Positions 33,840 to 42,902 of a DNA stretch of 64,000 bases are shown here, in pieces (position 1 is the stretch's first letter; each line of letters begins with the position of its first letter). A model generated the notes under the pieces. It was not told where the DNA came from. It made no database searches and was given only the letters and a program-made list of their open reading frames with translations. The DNA comes from Cloacibacillus evryensis DSM 19522 (GTDB lineage: Bacteria > Synergistota > Synergistia > Synergistales > Synergistaceae). The position numbers were made by a program, and so were the translations under genes. The stretch is from contig NZ_KK073872.1 of the NCBI RefSeq assembly GCF_000585335.1, forward strand, positions 3,091,283 through 3,155,282, written 5' to 3'.

Positions 33840-35126
33840 TCACTCGGATATCCCCTCGTCGGGATTGCCGACGAACTTCATCTTCGCCTCGAGTATGCGG
33901 TGGTTCTGCACCTCAAGCACCTTTATCTCCCAGGGGCCGTAACCGACCGTCTGCCCCTTCGAGGGGAAGTTGCCCGTTATCTCAAGGATCATGCCGGCGA
34001 GCGTGTCCACGTCCTCAAAGACCGTGTCGAACGGGTAGTTGAGCGCCTCGGCGAGGTCCTCCAGGTTGACCTGCCCCTGCACTATATAGGCGTTCTCCCC
34101 GGCGGACATTATCTCCGGCGTCTCCTTGTCATATTCGTCCTGTATGTCGCCGACGATCTCCTCTATGAGGTCCTCTAGCGTAACGAGCCCCGCCGTGCCG
34201 CCATATTCGTCGACGACTATCGCAAGGTGCTTGCGCGACTTTTTCATGATGTCCAGCGTCTCGTCTGTCTTCATCGTCTCGGGGACGTAAAGCGGCTTGC
34301 GCATCAGCTTTTCGATCGAGATCTGTTTGTCGCCGTGCGAAAGGGGGCCGAGAAGGTCCTTCGCGTAGAGGATGCCGACGATGTCGTCGATATCCTCCTT
34401 ATAGACGGGAATGCGCGAATGCCCGCTTTCAAGGAAGATCTTGACCGCCTCCGCGACGCTGTCCTTTTCGTCGATCGCGTACATATCCGTGCGGGGAGCC
34501 ATCACTTCCGAGACTCTCGTATCCTCAAAGGCGATGACGCCGTGTATCATCTTGCGCTCGTCCTCTTCAAGCGCTCCCGCCGCGCTGCCCTCGCTCACGA
34601 TGTGATCTATCTCCTCACGCGAGATAAGGGCGCTGTAGGAGACGAGATCCATGCCTATAAGCTTGCCGATCAGTTTAAGAATGATCTGCAAAAAGGCCAT
34701 CACCGGCGTCAGTATAAAATTGAAGGCGCGCAGAAAGGGGAGGCAGATCAAAAGAACGCCCTCTTTCTTGGCTATCGCCACGTTTTTAGGAAGTATTTCG
34801 CAGAAAATAACTATGAGCACAGTCATGATAGCAACTGCGACCGCGGGGCCGGCCGCGCCGAAGAGAGAGATAGCCACCGATGTGGCCACGGCGCTCGCCC
34901 CGATGTTTACGAGGTTGTTTCCGATGAGAGTTACGTTGATTGCCTTTGCTATGTTGTCTGCGAGCCAGAGAAAACCCTTTTTGCGATGCGGGTAATCGTC
35001 GGCCAGTGCTAACAGTTTTCCTTTGCCTGCTGCCGTAATCGAGGTCTCGGTCATCGAGAAATACATTGAGAACCCCATCAGTACGACGAGCAGGATAATA
35101 CTGCCTGCTATGTCAGAACTCAACAA
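33840..35126 (-). CDS. Hemolysin/CNNM family membrane protein (DUF21-CBS-CorC_HlyC)
   Basis: 428 aa: DUF21 membrane domain with about four segments (residues 5-180), a CBS pair (MAPRTDMYAID and PETMKTDETLDIM regions, 200-335) and the C-terminal CorC/HlyC domain. Members are implicated in divalent cation (Mg or Co) transport or homeostasis. The start is TTG at 35126, 7 nt after AGGAGG; no ATG is usable. Appears monocistronic. Confidence 0.9.
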   Translation of the reverse strand: MLSSDIAGSIILLVVLMGFSMYFSMTETSITAAGKGKLLALADDYPHRKKGFLWLADNIAKAINVTLIGNNLVNIGASAVATSVAISLFGAAGPAVAVAIMTVLIVIFCEILPKNVAIAKKEGVLLICLPFLRAFNFILTPVMAFLQIILKLIGKLIGMDLVSYSALISREEIDHIVSEGSAAGALEEDERKMIHGVIAFEDTRVSEVMAPRTDMYAIDEKDSVAEAVKIFLESGHSRIPVYKEDIDDIVGILYAKDLLGPLSHGDKQISIEKLMRKPLYVPETMKTDETLDIMKKSRKHLAIVVDEYGGTAGLVTLEDLIEEIVGDIQDEYDKETPEIMSAGENAYIVQGQVNLEDLAEALNYPFDTVFEDVDTLAGMILEITGNFPSKGQTVGYGPWEIKVLEVQNHRILEAKMKFVGNPDEGISE

Positions 35127-35491
35127 ATATCATCCTCCTGATATTACAACGCCCGTTTTGGGCGATATAGGTTAGCATATCATATTATAGTTAAGTTAGC
35201 ACTAATTCCGTCATCATATTTAACGCAAACACGGTAAATCGGCGTTTATAAAAATCGGCGCGAATAAGCACCGTATGCGTCATAAGCCGGCCCCTGAGTG
35301 TCCTGCGGTAAACGCATCCGCATGCTGCGGCAATTTGGATAATTTGAAAGAGTTCCCCGCCATTGGCGGGGAACGTTGCCTTGCAATCGCCGTATTAATA
35401 TACGGCTCCGGTTCCAGAGCCCAAAGTTATTTAGCAACTCGCACTTCTAAACGCCGATTTACGCGATGGGGAGGGAACGGTAAACGCCGAT
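35127..35491. other. Hairpin-rich intergenic region with 15-bp inverted repeats
   Basis: No gene is supported. GTAAATCGGCGTTTA (35234-35248) and its exact complement (35448-35462) bound about 229 bp; a third copy in the second orientation is at 35481-35495, running into the hisF stop. Inside are a perfect 10-bp hairpin GTTCCCCGCC-att-GGCGGGGAAC (35352-35374) and the palindrome CCGTATTAATATACGG (35390-35405). The first hairpin may end the his transcript. The whole resembles a small non-autonomous repeat element. Confidence 0.6.
35352..35374 (-). terminator. Probable his-operon terminator hairpin
   Basis: Perfect 10-bp GC-rich stem with a 3-nt loop, followed on the minus strand by CTCTTTCAAATT. 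The T-run is weak. Confidence 0.45.
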
Positions 35492-36325
35492 TTACGCTTC
35501 GCCGCAGATTCCGAAAAATCCAACTTCCTCCTGCGACATTTCGTAGGGCGCGCGCCGCCCCTCCGCGTTCTTTCTTACGGGGATGCCGCGTCCGGCCAGG
35601 TATTCTTTCAGCGCGGGGATCGGTATTTCGTTGAAGTGGAAAAGCGAGGCCGCCAGTACCGCGTCGGCGCGGCCGCGCGTCAGGGCGTCGTAAAAATGCG
35701 AATATCCGCCGGCGCCGCCGGAGGCGATGACGGGGATGTTCACCGATCCGCTGATAAGCTCCGTCAGCTCGAGGTCATAGCCCGCCTTTGTGCCGTCGCG
35801 GTCCATGCTCGTCAGCAGTATCTCGCCCGCGCCGAGCCGCTCGGCCTCAACAGCCCAGCAGAAGGCGTCCATGTGCTCGGGGCGTCTTCCTCCCGCCGTA
35901 TAGACCTCCCAGTAGCCGTCGCCTTTGCGTTTCGCGTCTATCGCGACAACCACGCACTGGCTGCCAAAAACTTTGGCCGCCTCGCTGATGAGGGCGGGAT
36001 TTTTTACCGCCGCTGAATTCAGCGAGACTTTATCGGCCCCGGCGCGCAGTATTTCGCGGATGTCGCCGACGCTCCGAATCCCGCCGCCGACGGTGATCGG
36101 CACGAAGACTTCGGCGGTGACGCGGCGCACAAGGTCGACTACGGTCTTACGGTCGTCGCTGGTGGCGGTGATGTCAAGGAAGACGATCTCGTCGGCCCCA
36201 GCCTTTTCATAGGCCTTCGCGCATTCCACGGGGTCGCCCGCGTCGCGCAGTCCGACAAAGTTCACTCCCTTGACGACTCTTCCCTCTTTTATATCAAGGC
36301 ATGGTATTATTCTCTTCGCAAACAT
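35492..36325 (-). CDS. hisF: Imidazole glycerol phosphate synthase cyclase subunit
   Basis: TIM-barrel cyclase of 277 aa with [19 protein letters not shown] at the start (catalytic Asp), [11 protein letters not shown] and the second catalytic Asp in [15 protein letters not shown]. With HisH it forms IGP and AICAR from PRFAR. It has about 20 extra C-terminal residues ([18 protein letters not shown]) compared with the usual 253 or so, whose role is unclear. Last gene of the leftward operon. Confidence 0.96.
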   Translation of the reverse strand: MFAKRIIPCLDIKEGRVVKGVNFVGLRDAGDPVECAKAYEKAGADEIVFLDITATSDDRKTVVDLVRRVTAEVFVPITVGGGIRSVGDIREILRAGADKVSLNSAAVKNPALISEAAKVFGSQCVVVAIDAKRKGDGYWEVYTAGGRRPEHMDAFCWAVEAERLGAGEILLTSMDRDGTKAGYDLELTELISGSVNIPVIASGGAGGYSHFYDALTRGRADAVLAASLFHFNEIPIPALKEYLAGRGIPVRKNAEGRRAPYEMSQEEVGFFGICGEA

Positions 36326-36331
36326 TTTCGT

Positions 36332-36949
36332 TTATTCTCCCTTCGCTATTTCTATAAAATTTTTCAATATCACAAGCCCGGCCGCCCCGCTCTTTTCAGG
36401 ATGGAACTGGCAGCCAAAGATGTTCCCCCGCTCGACTGCGGCGTCGAATATGAGGCCGTATTCCGAAATGGCGCTCACGTCGGCGCGCTCGGCGGCTTTT
36501 ACATAGAATGAGTGTACGAAGTACATGTATGAACCTTTGGGCAGCCCGTCAAGCAGACGGTTTTCTTTGAGTGGCATGACGGAGTTCCAGCCCATGTGGG
36601 GTATCTTGAGCCCCATCTCCGCGGGAAAGCGGGGCACGCGCCCCGGCAGGATGCCGAGCCCCTTCGCCCCGGGGCTCTCCTCGCCCGCCTCAAAGAGCAG
36701 CTGCATACCGAGGCAGATCCCCAGCAGGGGCCGGCCTCCGTTCGCCGCCTCTATGACCGCCTCTTTTATCCCGCGGCGTTCAAGCTCCGCCATCGCGGTG
36801 CCGAATTCGCCGACGCCGGGCAGTATCACCGCGTCGGCGAGCAATATCTCTTTCGCCGTGGAGGCGCGCATGTTCGCAGCACCGAGGTGGTCGAGGGCGT
36901 TTTTAACGCTTTTCAGGTTTCCGGCTCCGTAGTCTATCACCGCGATCAT
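36332..36949 (-). CDS. hisH: Imidazole glycerol phosphate synthase glutamine amidotransferase subunit
   Basis: Class I glutamine amidotransferase of 205 aa. Nucleophile Cys in LLGICLGMQLLF, catalytic His and Glu in CQFHPEKSG near the end. It supplies ammonia to HisF. The start shares one base with the hisIE stop, so the two are translationally coupled; hisF follows after 6 bp. Confidence 0.96.
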   Translation of the reverse strand: MIAVIDYGAGNLKSVKNALDHLGAANMRASTAKEILLADAVILPGVGEFGTAMAELERRGIKEAVIEAANGGRPLLGICLGMQLLFEAGEESPGAKGLGILPGRVPRFPAEMGLKIPHMGWNSVMPLKENRLLDGLPKGSYMYFVHSFYVKAAERADVSAISEYGLIFDAAVERGNIFGCQFHPEKSGAAGLVILKNFIEIAKGE

Positions 36950-37584
36950 TATTTCTTCGCCCCCTTGTGGCGCGAGGCGAGCTCGCGAAGCACTTCGTCA
37001 AAGGGCACGCCGGCCGCGATACATGCCGTAAGCAGGTGGTAGAGCAGATCGGCCGCCTCGTAGCGAAAACCATCGCGGTCGCCGGTCGCGCAGGCAAGCG
37101 CCGTTTCAACGCCCTCCTCGCCGACCTTCTGGGCTACGCGCGAAAGCCCGGACCGCAGGAGCCGCGCCGTGTAGCTCTCTTTCGGATCGTCGTCCTTCCT
37201 GACGTTCAGGTATCGCCAGAGACGGCCGAGGAAGGTGGCCTCCGTCGAATCCGCCTCTCCGCAGAGGCTGCGGTAAAAACAACTGCGCTCGCCCGTGTGG
37301 CAGGCCGGGCCCAGCGGCTCGACGATCGCCAGCAGCGTATCCCCGTCGCAGTCGACACGCAGCTCGCGCAGGCACATCCGGCTGCCGCTCGTTTCGCCCT
37401 TGTGCCAAAGTTCGCCGCGAGAGCGGCTCCAGAAGACCATCTCTTCGCACCGCGCCGTCTCCGCGAGCGCCTCGGCGTTCGCCCAGGCGGTCATAAGCAC
37501 TTCGGCGGTGACGGCGTCCTGAACGACTACGGGAACAAGTCCCTTTTCGTCAAATTTTATCAATGAAAGGTCTATATTCATCAT
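36949..37584 (-). CDS. hisI: Bifunctional phosphoribosyl-AMP cyclohydrolase / phosphoribosyl-ATP pyrophosphatase
   Basis: HisIE fusion of 211 aa. HisI part (1-115): SRGELWHKGETSG, the DCDGD metal site and PACHTGERSCF. HisE part (120-205): EEGVETALACATGDRDGFRYEAADLLYHLL, the MazG-like Mg site. It performs steps two and three of histidine synthesis. Overlaps hisH by one base. Confidence 0.95.
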   Translation of the reverse strand: MMNIDLSLIKFDEKGLVPVVVQDAVTAEVLMTAWANAEALAETARCEEMVFWSRSRGELWHKGETSGSRMCLRELRVDCDGDTLLAIVEPLGPACHTGERSCFYRSLCGEADSTEATFLGRLWRYLNVRKDDDPKESYTARLLRSGLSRVAQKVGEEGVETALACATGDRDGFRYEAADLLYHLLTACIAAGVPFDEVLRELASRHKGAKK

Positions 37585-37605
37585 TTATCTTTTCCTCTTT
37601 TTCAT

Positions 37606-38322
37606 CTATTCAGAGCAGGCATCCAGGGCCTCTGCGAGCGTTATGCCGCCTTCGTACAAGCTTTTTCCGACCACGGCCGCGTCAACGCCGGCCGCGGCGA
37701 GCGCGCGGATGTCGTGCAGGTCCGTCACGCCGCCGGCGGCGGCGATAAAACGGCCCCGGGCCGCGAGCGATCCGTATACGGAGGCGTCCGTTCCGGACAT
37801 CATTCCGTCACGCTCCGTCTGGGTCACGAGAAACGACGAGAAGCCCATCGCGAAAAGCTTGTCCACCGCCTCGGCGGCGCTGAATTCCGTGGCGGCAAGC
37901 CATCCCGAGTGCACTACTTTGCCGTTTTTTATATCTACCGCCGCCATTATCTTGTCTCCGAAGCGGGCGCTGAGTTCCGAGGCGCGCCCCAAATCCTTGA
38001 ATATGAGGCTTCCCGCCATCACGCGCCCGGCGCCGGCGGATACCGCCCGCGCCACCGCTTCGGCGCTGCGCAGGCCGCCGCCGTACTGGACGAAGAGTCC
38101 GAGGGAGGCTATCGCGGAGAGCTCTTTCAGATGTTTCGGCTCCCCCGTCCGCGCCCCTTCTAGGTCTACGACGTGGATGCGCGGGCAGCCGGCGTCACGG
38201 AAGCTTTTCGCCGCGTCGAGGGGCGAGAGCTCATAGACGCGGCGGCGCGAGTAGTCGCCCTGCGTGAGGCGGACAACTTTGCCTTCGTATAGATCCACCG
38301 CGGGAAATATCTTCACAGCCAC
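37606..38322 (-). CDS. hisA: ProFAR isomerase
   Basis: TIM-barrel isomerase of 238 aa, paralogous to HisF: IFPAVDLYEGKVVRLTQGDY with the catalytic Asp, YGGGLRS phosphate loop, and the second Asp in VTQTERDGMMSGTD. Converts ProFAR to PRFAR. The start overlaps the hisB stop by 10 bp. Confidence 0.95.
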   Translation of the reverse strand: MAVKIFPAVDLYEGKVVRLTQGDYSRRRVYELSPLDAAKSFRDAGCPRIHVVDLEGARTGEPKHLKELSAIASLGLFVQYGGGLRSAEAVARAVSAGAGRVMAGSLIFKDLGRASELSARFGDKIMAAVDIKNGKVVHSGWLAATEFSAAEAVDKLFAMGFSSFLVTQTERDGMMSGTDASVYGSLAARGRFIAAAGGVTDLHDIRALAAAGVDAAVVGKSLYEGGITLAEALDACSE

Positions 38323-38882
38323 AGCCCCTTCGTGCTGGGAGCGGTCTGCGCGGGAGCGAGCGCCTCTTTAAGCGCCAGCCCCACGCCTTTGAAGGCCGCC
38401 TCGGCCGCGTGGTGTGAGTTGTCTGTCTCAAGCAGGGCGATGTGGAGGGTCAGCCCCGCCTCGCGCGCAAAACCCGCGAAGAATTCGGGGACCAGCTCCA
38501 TATCGAAATCGCCGCACTTCTGGGAGGGAAACTCCCCCTTCCACCAGAGGCCGCCCCTGCCGCTGAAATCAAGCGCCACGCGCGCGAGCGAGCCGTCCAT
38601 CGGCAGCAGCGCGGAGCCGTAGCGGCGTATCGGCGCGGCGGCCGCTATCTTGCGCAGCGCCTGTCCCAGAGCGATGCCGGCATCCTCCGCGAGGTGGTGG
38701 CTGTCGACCTCGACATCACCGCGGGCTTTTATTACAAGGCCCAGGGCCGTGCGGTGACAGAGCAGGTCCAGCATGTGCGAAAGAAAGCCGCAGTTTATAT
38801 CGATCGAGCGTTCGCGGCTCTCATCGCTCAGCGTCAGTTCTATCTGTGTCTCCTTGGTATTGCGTATTATCTCCGCTATCAT
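38313..38882 (-). CDS. hisB: Imidazoleglycerol-phosphate dehydratase
   Basis: Monofunctional dehydratase of 189 aa with the metal-binding histidine motifs FLSHMLDLLCHRT, DSHHLAEDAGIALGQAL and, in the second repeat, NSHHAAEAAFKGVGLALKEAL. ATG at 38882 overlaps the hisG stop (TGATG). There is no fused phosphatase, so histidinol-phosphate hydrolysis needs another protein, perhaps the HAD enzyme at 40918. Confidence 0.95.
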   Translation of the reverse strand: MIAEIIRNTKETQIELTLSDESRERSIDINCGFLSHMLDLLCHRTALGLVIKARGDVEVDSHHLAEDAGIALGQALRKIAAAAPIRRYGSALLPMDGSLARVALDFSGRGGLWWKGEFPSQKCGDFDMELVPEFFAGFAREAGLTLHIALLETDNSHHAAEAAFKGVGLALKEALAPAQTAPSTKGLWL

Positions 38883-39520
38883 CAGGCCGCCCTCACCGCC
38901 GAGTCTATCGCCTCCACCACGCCGAAGAGCGAGCCCCACCGCAGCTGTACGGATGAGATGCCGGCGACGAGGCGCAGCGAGACGGGCATCGTCTCCTTGA
39001 TCACGCGCAGGCCGTTGGCCTTCAGCGTGCCGCCCGTCTGCACGACGTCGAAGATGCAGTCGGCAAGGCCCAGCGCCGGCGCGAGTTCCACCGAGCCGTT
39101 CAGCTTCAGCAGCTTTATCTGAACGCCCCATTCCGCGAAGGTCTTTTCGGCAAGGCGCGTGTATTTCGTCGCCACCTTAAGCCCCATGAGCCCGGAGACA
39201 TGGCCGCCGAATTTTTCCGCCATCTCCTCCGGGCCGGCGACCGCCATCACGCAGCGGCCCCTGCCGGTATCGAGAAGTTCGGTGAGCTCGATGCCGGCCT
39301 CCTCTATCACGTCGCTGCCGGCGAGCGCCAGATCCGCCGCGCCGTAGTACACCATCGCGGGGACGTCGGAGGGCTTTGACAGCAGATAACGGAAACTGGT
39401 CTCCTCTATCACGAGGTTGCGCCCAGCGTCCTTTAATTTCGCGGTAGGCAGTCCCGCCCGCTCCAGAATATCCACGCAGCTGTCGAGCGAACGGCCCGTG
39501 GGAAGTGCGAATGTCAGCAT
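38882..39520 (-). CDS. hisG: ATP phosphoribosyltransferase, short form
   Basis: Catalytic subunit of the first histidine enzyme, 212 aa. Short-form HisG lacks the C-terminal regulatory domain and needs HisZ, encoded immediately upstream with a 7-bp overlap. Family segments: FALPTGRSLDSCV, ELTELLDTGRGRCVMAV and the PRPP loop GLADCIFDVVQTGGTLKANGL. Confidence 0.95.
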   Translation of the reverse strand: MLTFALPTGRSLDSCVDILERAGLPTAKLKDAGRNLVIEETSFRYLLSKPSDVPAMVYYGAADLALAGSDVIEEAGIELTELLDTGRGRCVMAVAGPEEMAEKFGGHVSGLMGLKVATKYTRLAEKTFAEWGVQIKLLKLNGSVELAPALGLADCIFDVVQTGGTLKANGLRVIKETMPVSLRLVAGISSVQLRWGSLFGVVEAIDSAVRAA

Positions 39521-40719
39521 GAGAGTACCTCCGATTCAAACTCGTTCAACGAGATCTCGCGGCCGCCGGGGAGCAGCGTCACCCGCCTGCCGCCTAAGTC
39601 TATCCACCACTTGTAGCCGCGCAGGGAGGCGGTCGAGAGGGACTCTTTCCTGTCTTTCGTCCAGCTCAGCTCAAAGGCGATGTTTTTCTTTGAAAGCGCG
39701 TCGGCGTAACGCAGCGCCTCCGCGTTGGCGCAGGAGCCGCCCCAGAGCATCATCAGCGGCGCGGGGGCGGGGGAGGCGCAGTGCGCGGCAAGCTCCTTAA
39801 GATTGAGGGCGAAGCCCGCGGCCTGTCCCTCTATCCCCTCTTTCGCGAGCAGCCCGTCGTAGCGCCCGCCGCCTCCGAGCAGAACGCCGTCGACAGACGA
39901 ATAGGCGTTATATATGGGGCCGCTGTAGTATCCGAGGTCGCGCACGAAGCTCAGGTCGACACGCAGCCGCTCCGCATAGCCGAGCTTGCAGAGGCTGTCG
40001 CAGAGACGCTTGAGCGGCATCAGCACCGATGGATCTTCAAACAATCCCATCGCTTCGCCGATCACCGAAACGTCGCCCTTTAACGACGGCAGCCGCCGGA
40101 GCAGCAGCGTCTTATCTTCCGGAAGCGCGAGCCCGTCGAGCAGCATATTGTATTTCGTATAGGCCCGTTCCTGTAAAGCCTCTATCAGTTTCCCCGCGCG
40201 GCTCTCCGGCAGGCCGCCGAATATCCCCGCGAGGACGGAGACGTCGCCGAGCACCAGCGCCGACCGCTCGATGCTGAGCAGGTCGAGCGTGCGCAGCAGC
40301 AGCACCGCCGTCTCCGCGTCGGCCCCCGTATCCTCCCAGCCGATCAGCTCCACGCCGACCTGATTCTCCTCAAGGTTATCCTTTGGCGGCTGCGGCACGG
40401 AAAAGATACGGTCGGCATACGAAAGGCGCAGCGGCCTCTCGCTGCATGTGTGGTGGCTGCCCAGATAGGCGACCGCCGTAAGCGTCAGGTCGCCGCGCAG
40501 CACGCAGGGCTCGCCGAGCGGCGACATCAGGGGAATGAGGCGGCGCGCGCGCGCCGGAGCGATCTTGCTCCAGACGTCCTCCACAAGCTGGAACTCAGCG
40601 GGGCTGAACGGATGGTATCCGTAAAGGGAAAATAGATGCATCGCCGCGCCTCTGCAATATTCCATATTGGCCGCGATCGCTCCGCCAATGTTGCTGCACC
40701 CCTTCGGATTCCTGTTCAT
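39514..40719 (-). CDS. hisZ: ATP phosphoribosyltransferase regulatory subunit
   Basis: HisRS-like regulatory subunit of about 401 aa. It has class II synthetase motif remnants (VLRGDLTLTAVAYLG, LSYADRIF) and GGGGRYDGLL, but not tRNA-synthetase function as judged by pairing with short HisG. ATG at 40719 has AAGGA 8 nt before it; ATG at 40728 has the same sequence abutting it and is less likely. First gene of the leftward his operon. Confidence 0.9.
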   Translation of the reverse strand: MNRNPKGCSNIGGAIAANMEYCRGAAMHLFSLYGYHPFSPAEFQLVEDVWSKIAPARARRLIPLMSPLGEPCVLRGDLTLTAVAYLGSHHTCSERPLRLSYADRIFSVPQPPKDNLEENQVGVELIGWEDTGADAETAVLLLRTLDLLSIERSALVLGDVSVLAGIFGGLPESRAGKLIEALQERAYTKYNMLLDGLALPEDKTLLLRRLPSLKGDVSVIGEAMGLFEDPSVLMPLKRLCDSLCKLGYAERLRVDLSFVRDLGYYSGPIYNAYSSVDGVLLGGGGRYDGLLAKEGIEGQAAGFALNLKELAAHCASPAPAPLMMLWGGSCANAEALRYADALSKKNIAFELSWTKDRKESLSTASLRGYKWWIDLGGRRVTLLPGGREISLNEFESEVLSC

Positions 40720-40742
40720 CGTCTTCATCCTTTCACTGTTCC

Positions 40743-40774
40743 AGCTATCATTTTACTTAGCTAAAGTGATAGCT
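40743..40774. promoter_or_regulatory. Hairpin in the hisZ leader
   Basis: AGCTATCA and TGATAGCT (8-bp perfect arms) enclose TTTTACTTAGCTAAAG, itself partly palindromic (ACTTAGCTAAAGT). It is 24 bp upstream of hisZ. No run of His codons was found, so an operator or mRNA structure is more likely than classical attenuation. Confidence 0.4.
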
Positions 40775-40917
40775 TGATAATTTCGTAAGCGGGATATATA
40801 ATAGCACTCGTTTGCCGCTTTTGCAAATGTGAAACACAATAAGTCCGGCAAAAACATATAATATTGAGTCATGCCCCCCGAAGGGAGGCTGACAAGAGAC
40901 TGAAGGAGCCGGTAGAA

Positions 40918-41724
40918 ATGGAGACAAATTTTAAAGCGGACGCCCTGATATTTGATATCGACGGAGTGCTGCTCGACGTGGCCCGGTCGTTTCCAGAGGT
41001 GATACGGCAGGCGGTCTTCGGCGGCTGGGAGAAATTCTGCGGCGGCATATCCGACACGCCCGGCTACAACGCGGGACATGAACGCGTATTGAAGCGTCAC
41101 GGCGCTTTCAACGACGACTATGACATCGCCTGGACGCTACTTTCAATGGCCGCGGCGAGCGGCGAGAAACTTCTCTCAAAGGCGCTTCCCTCCCCCGAAA
41201 GGCTCTATTCGGAATTGGAGGACTGCCGCGCGCCGTCCCACGAATGGGCGGCGGCGCGATACGGCGCCCTCGTCCCGCGCCGCGATGTGCGGGAACTATG
41301 CGCCGAACTCTACGGCGGCAAAGGATACGGCCTGCATCTGCTCGAAAAGCCGATGATAAAGATGCACTGGAAGGAGCTGGGGCTGCCCGCAGCGATATAT
41401 TCTGGGCGCAACGATCTCGAATGGGAGCTGGGCAAGGAGAGTCTCGGGTGGGAAGATTTTCCCGACGAGCTGATAATAAATTCCGACAGCGGCATCACCA
41501 AACCGTCGCCGGAGGGACTTGAGATACTTTGCCGCCGCCTCGGCGCCGCTTCGCCGGTATTCTTCGGAGACACGGCGAGCGACATGCAGGCGCAGGCGGC
41601 CTTCGGCAGGGGACGCTTCGCGGCGGTAGGTCACTTGCTGCCGGAGGCCGAGTTCCGCTATGACACTACGGAGGAGGCCGTGCGCGCGTCTGTCGCGGCG
41701 GGCCTCCTCACAGACGCCCGGTAA
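40918..41724 (+). CDS. HAD superfamily hydrolase, candidate histidinol-phosphatase
   Basis: HAD subfamily IA hydrolase of 268 aa. Motif I FDIDGVLLD (nucleophile and acid Asp), motif II YSGRND, Lys in SGITKPSPEG, motif IV FFGDTASDMQ. It resembles the TIGR01548-type clade, which is associated with histidine biosynthesis. It is 15 bp upstream of hisC and divergent from the his operon, and no other histidinol-phosphatase (HisJ/HisK or HisB-N) is seen here. ATG 40918 follows AAGGAG by 9 nt. The assignment as histidinol-phosphatase is inference. Confidence 0.82.
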   Translation: METNFKADALIFDIDGVLLDVARSFPEVIRQAVFGGWEKFCGGISDTPGYNAGHERVLKRHGAFNDDYDIAWTLLSMAAASGEKLLSKALPSPERLYSELEDCRAPSHEWAAARYGALVPRRDVRELCAELYGGKGYGLHLLEKPMIKMHWKELGLPAAIYSGRNDLEWELGKESLGWEDFPDELIINSDSGITKPSPEGLEILCRRLGAASPVFFGDTASDMQAQAAFGRGRFAAVGHLLPEAEFRYDTTEEAVRASVAAGLLTDAR

Positions 41725-41739
41725 AGGAGAAAACAGATC

Positions 41740-42837
41740 ATGCAGGAGACAGAAGAACTCTTCCGTTCCATGGCCCGTCCGGCGATATGGGGGATCGAGC
41801 CATACGACGCCTCGACCATAGAAGAGCCGAAGATCCGGCTTTCGGCCAACGAAAACAACGAGGGGCTCCCGCCCTCGGTCCTTGCGGCGATGCGGAGGGC
41901 GCTCGCCGGGGGCAACCGCTATCCCGACAGCAGGAATACGGCGCTGCGTGAAAAGCTCGCCGCCTGTTTTTCTCTGAGGCCGGAGCAGATAATGACCTCC
42001 AACGGCCTCGACGGCCTCTTCACGATGCTCGGCCGCGCCTTCCTCGCCCCCGGAGACGAGGTGATCTGCGGAGAATGCACCTTCGGCGTCTACGCCGATA
42101 CCGCGCTCATCGCCGGCGCTTCGGTGAAAAAAATCCCGCTCGGCGAGGGATACGGACAGATACCGGCTGATTTCGCCGCCGCCGTAGGCCCCGCGACAAA
42201 GATGCTCTTCTTCTGCAACCCCAATAATCCAACCGGCACGCTGGCTGATGCCGCCTCCCTGCGCAAGATGCTGGAAGATATACCGCCGAGGGTCGCCGTG
42301 ATCCTCGACGAGGCCTACTTTGACTTCACGGGAGAGGACGGCTCGGAGTCGTTCAAACTCCTTGAAGAGTTCCCCAATCTCATTATCTGCCGCACCTTTT
42401 CAAAGCTCTTCGCCCTCGCGGGGCTGCGTGTCGGCTGGGCGGCGGCCCATCCGGGACTGCTCGACTACCTCTACCGGGTGCGCGAGCCTTACTGCGTCAC
42501 CTCTGTGGCCGAAGCCGGCGCCATCGCGGCGCTTGACGAAAAAGAACATCTCGGGAAGACATGCGCGGCGGTCGCCGCGGAACGCGGCAAACTCTGCGCC
42601 GCGCTGCGCCGCTGCGGGGTGGGATACATCCCCTCGCGGACAAATTTCGTGCTGATATTTCCGCGGGAAAGATACGACGGCCTCGCCGCGGCATTCGCCC
42701 AAAAGGGTATCGCCGTGCGCGGCCTCTCGCTGCGCAAAGAACGCGTCATGCGCATCTCCGTAGGATTGCCGGAAGAAAACCGGCAGGTCGCGGGAGCCAT
42801 CGAGGAAATTTTCGAAATAAGTCAAACTAAGGTATAA
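41740..42837 (+). CDS. hisC: Histidinol-phosphate aminotransferase
   Basis: Class II PLP aminotransferase of 365 aa. Family elements: KIRLSANENNEGLPP, SNGLDGLF, FCNPNNPTG, LDEAYFDF, and the PLP lysine in CRTFSKLFALAGLRVGW. Converts imidazole acetol phosphate and glutamate to histidinol phosphate. hisD is not in the window. The last 69 coding bases are duplicated at 50604-50672. Confidence 0.93.
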   Translation: MQETEELFRSMARPAIWGIEPYDASTIEEPKIRLSANENNEGLPPSVLAAMRRALAGGNRYPDSRNTALREKLAACFSLRPEQIMTSNGLDGLFTMLGRAFLAPGDEVICGECTFGVYADTALIAGASVKKIPLGEGYGQIPADFAAAVGPATKMLFFCNPNNPTGTLADAASLRKMLEDIPPRVAVILDEAYFDFTGEDGSESFKLLEEFPNLIICRTFSKLFALAGLRVGWAAAHPGLLDYLYRVREPYCVTSVAEAGAIAALDEKEHLGKTCAAVAAERGKLCAALRRCGVGYIPSRTNFVLIFPRERYDGLAAAFAQKGIAVRGLSLRKERVMRISVGLPEENRQVAGAIEEIFEISQTKV

Positions 42838-42845
42838 ACAATAAG

Positions 42846-42877
42846 TACCCCCGGGAGACAACCGTCGCCCGGGGGTA
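42846..42877. terminator. GC hairpin between hisC and the proline-racemase gene
   Basis: TACCCCCGGG paired with its exact complement around a 12-nt loop, in the gap between two convergent genes. The T-run is missing. Confidence 0.55.
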
Positions 42878-42902
42878 TGGCGAAGTGACGCTCATATCTC
42901 AA

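Noticed and set aside
35161-35215. GTTAGC/TTAGCACTAA sequences as further copies of the AraC-linked operator
   Set aside because: They lack the central CTATAw core and palindromic spacing of the 9726 and 10867 sites.
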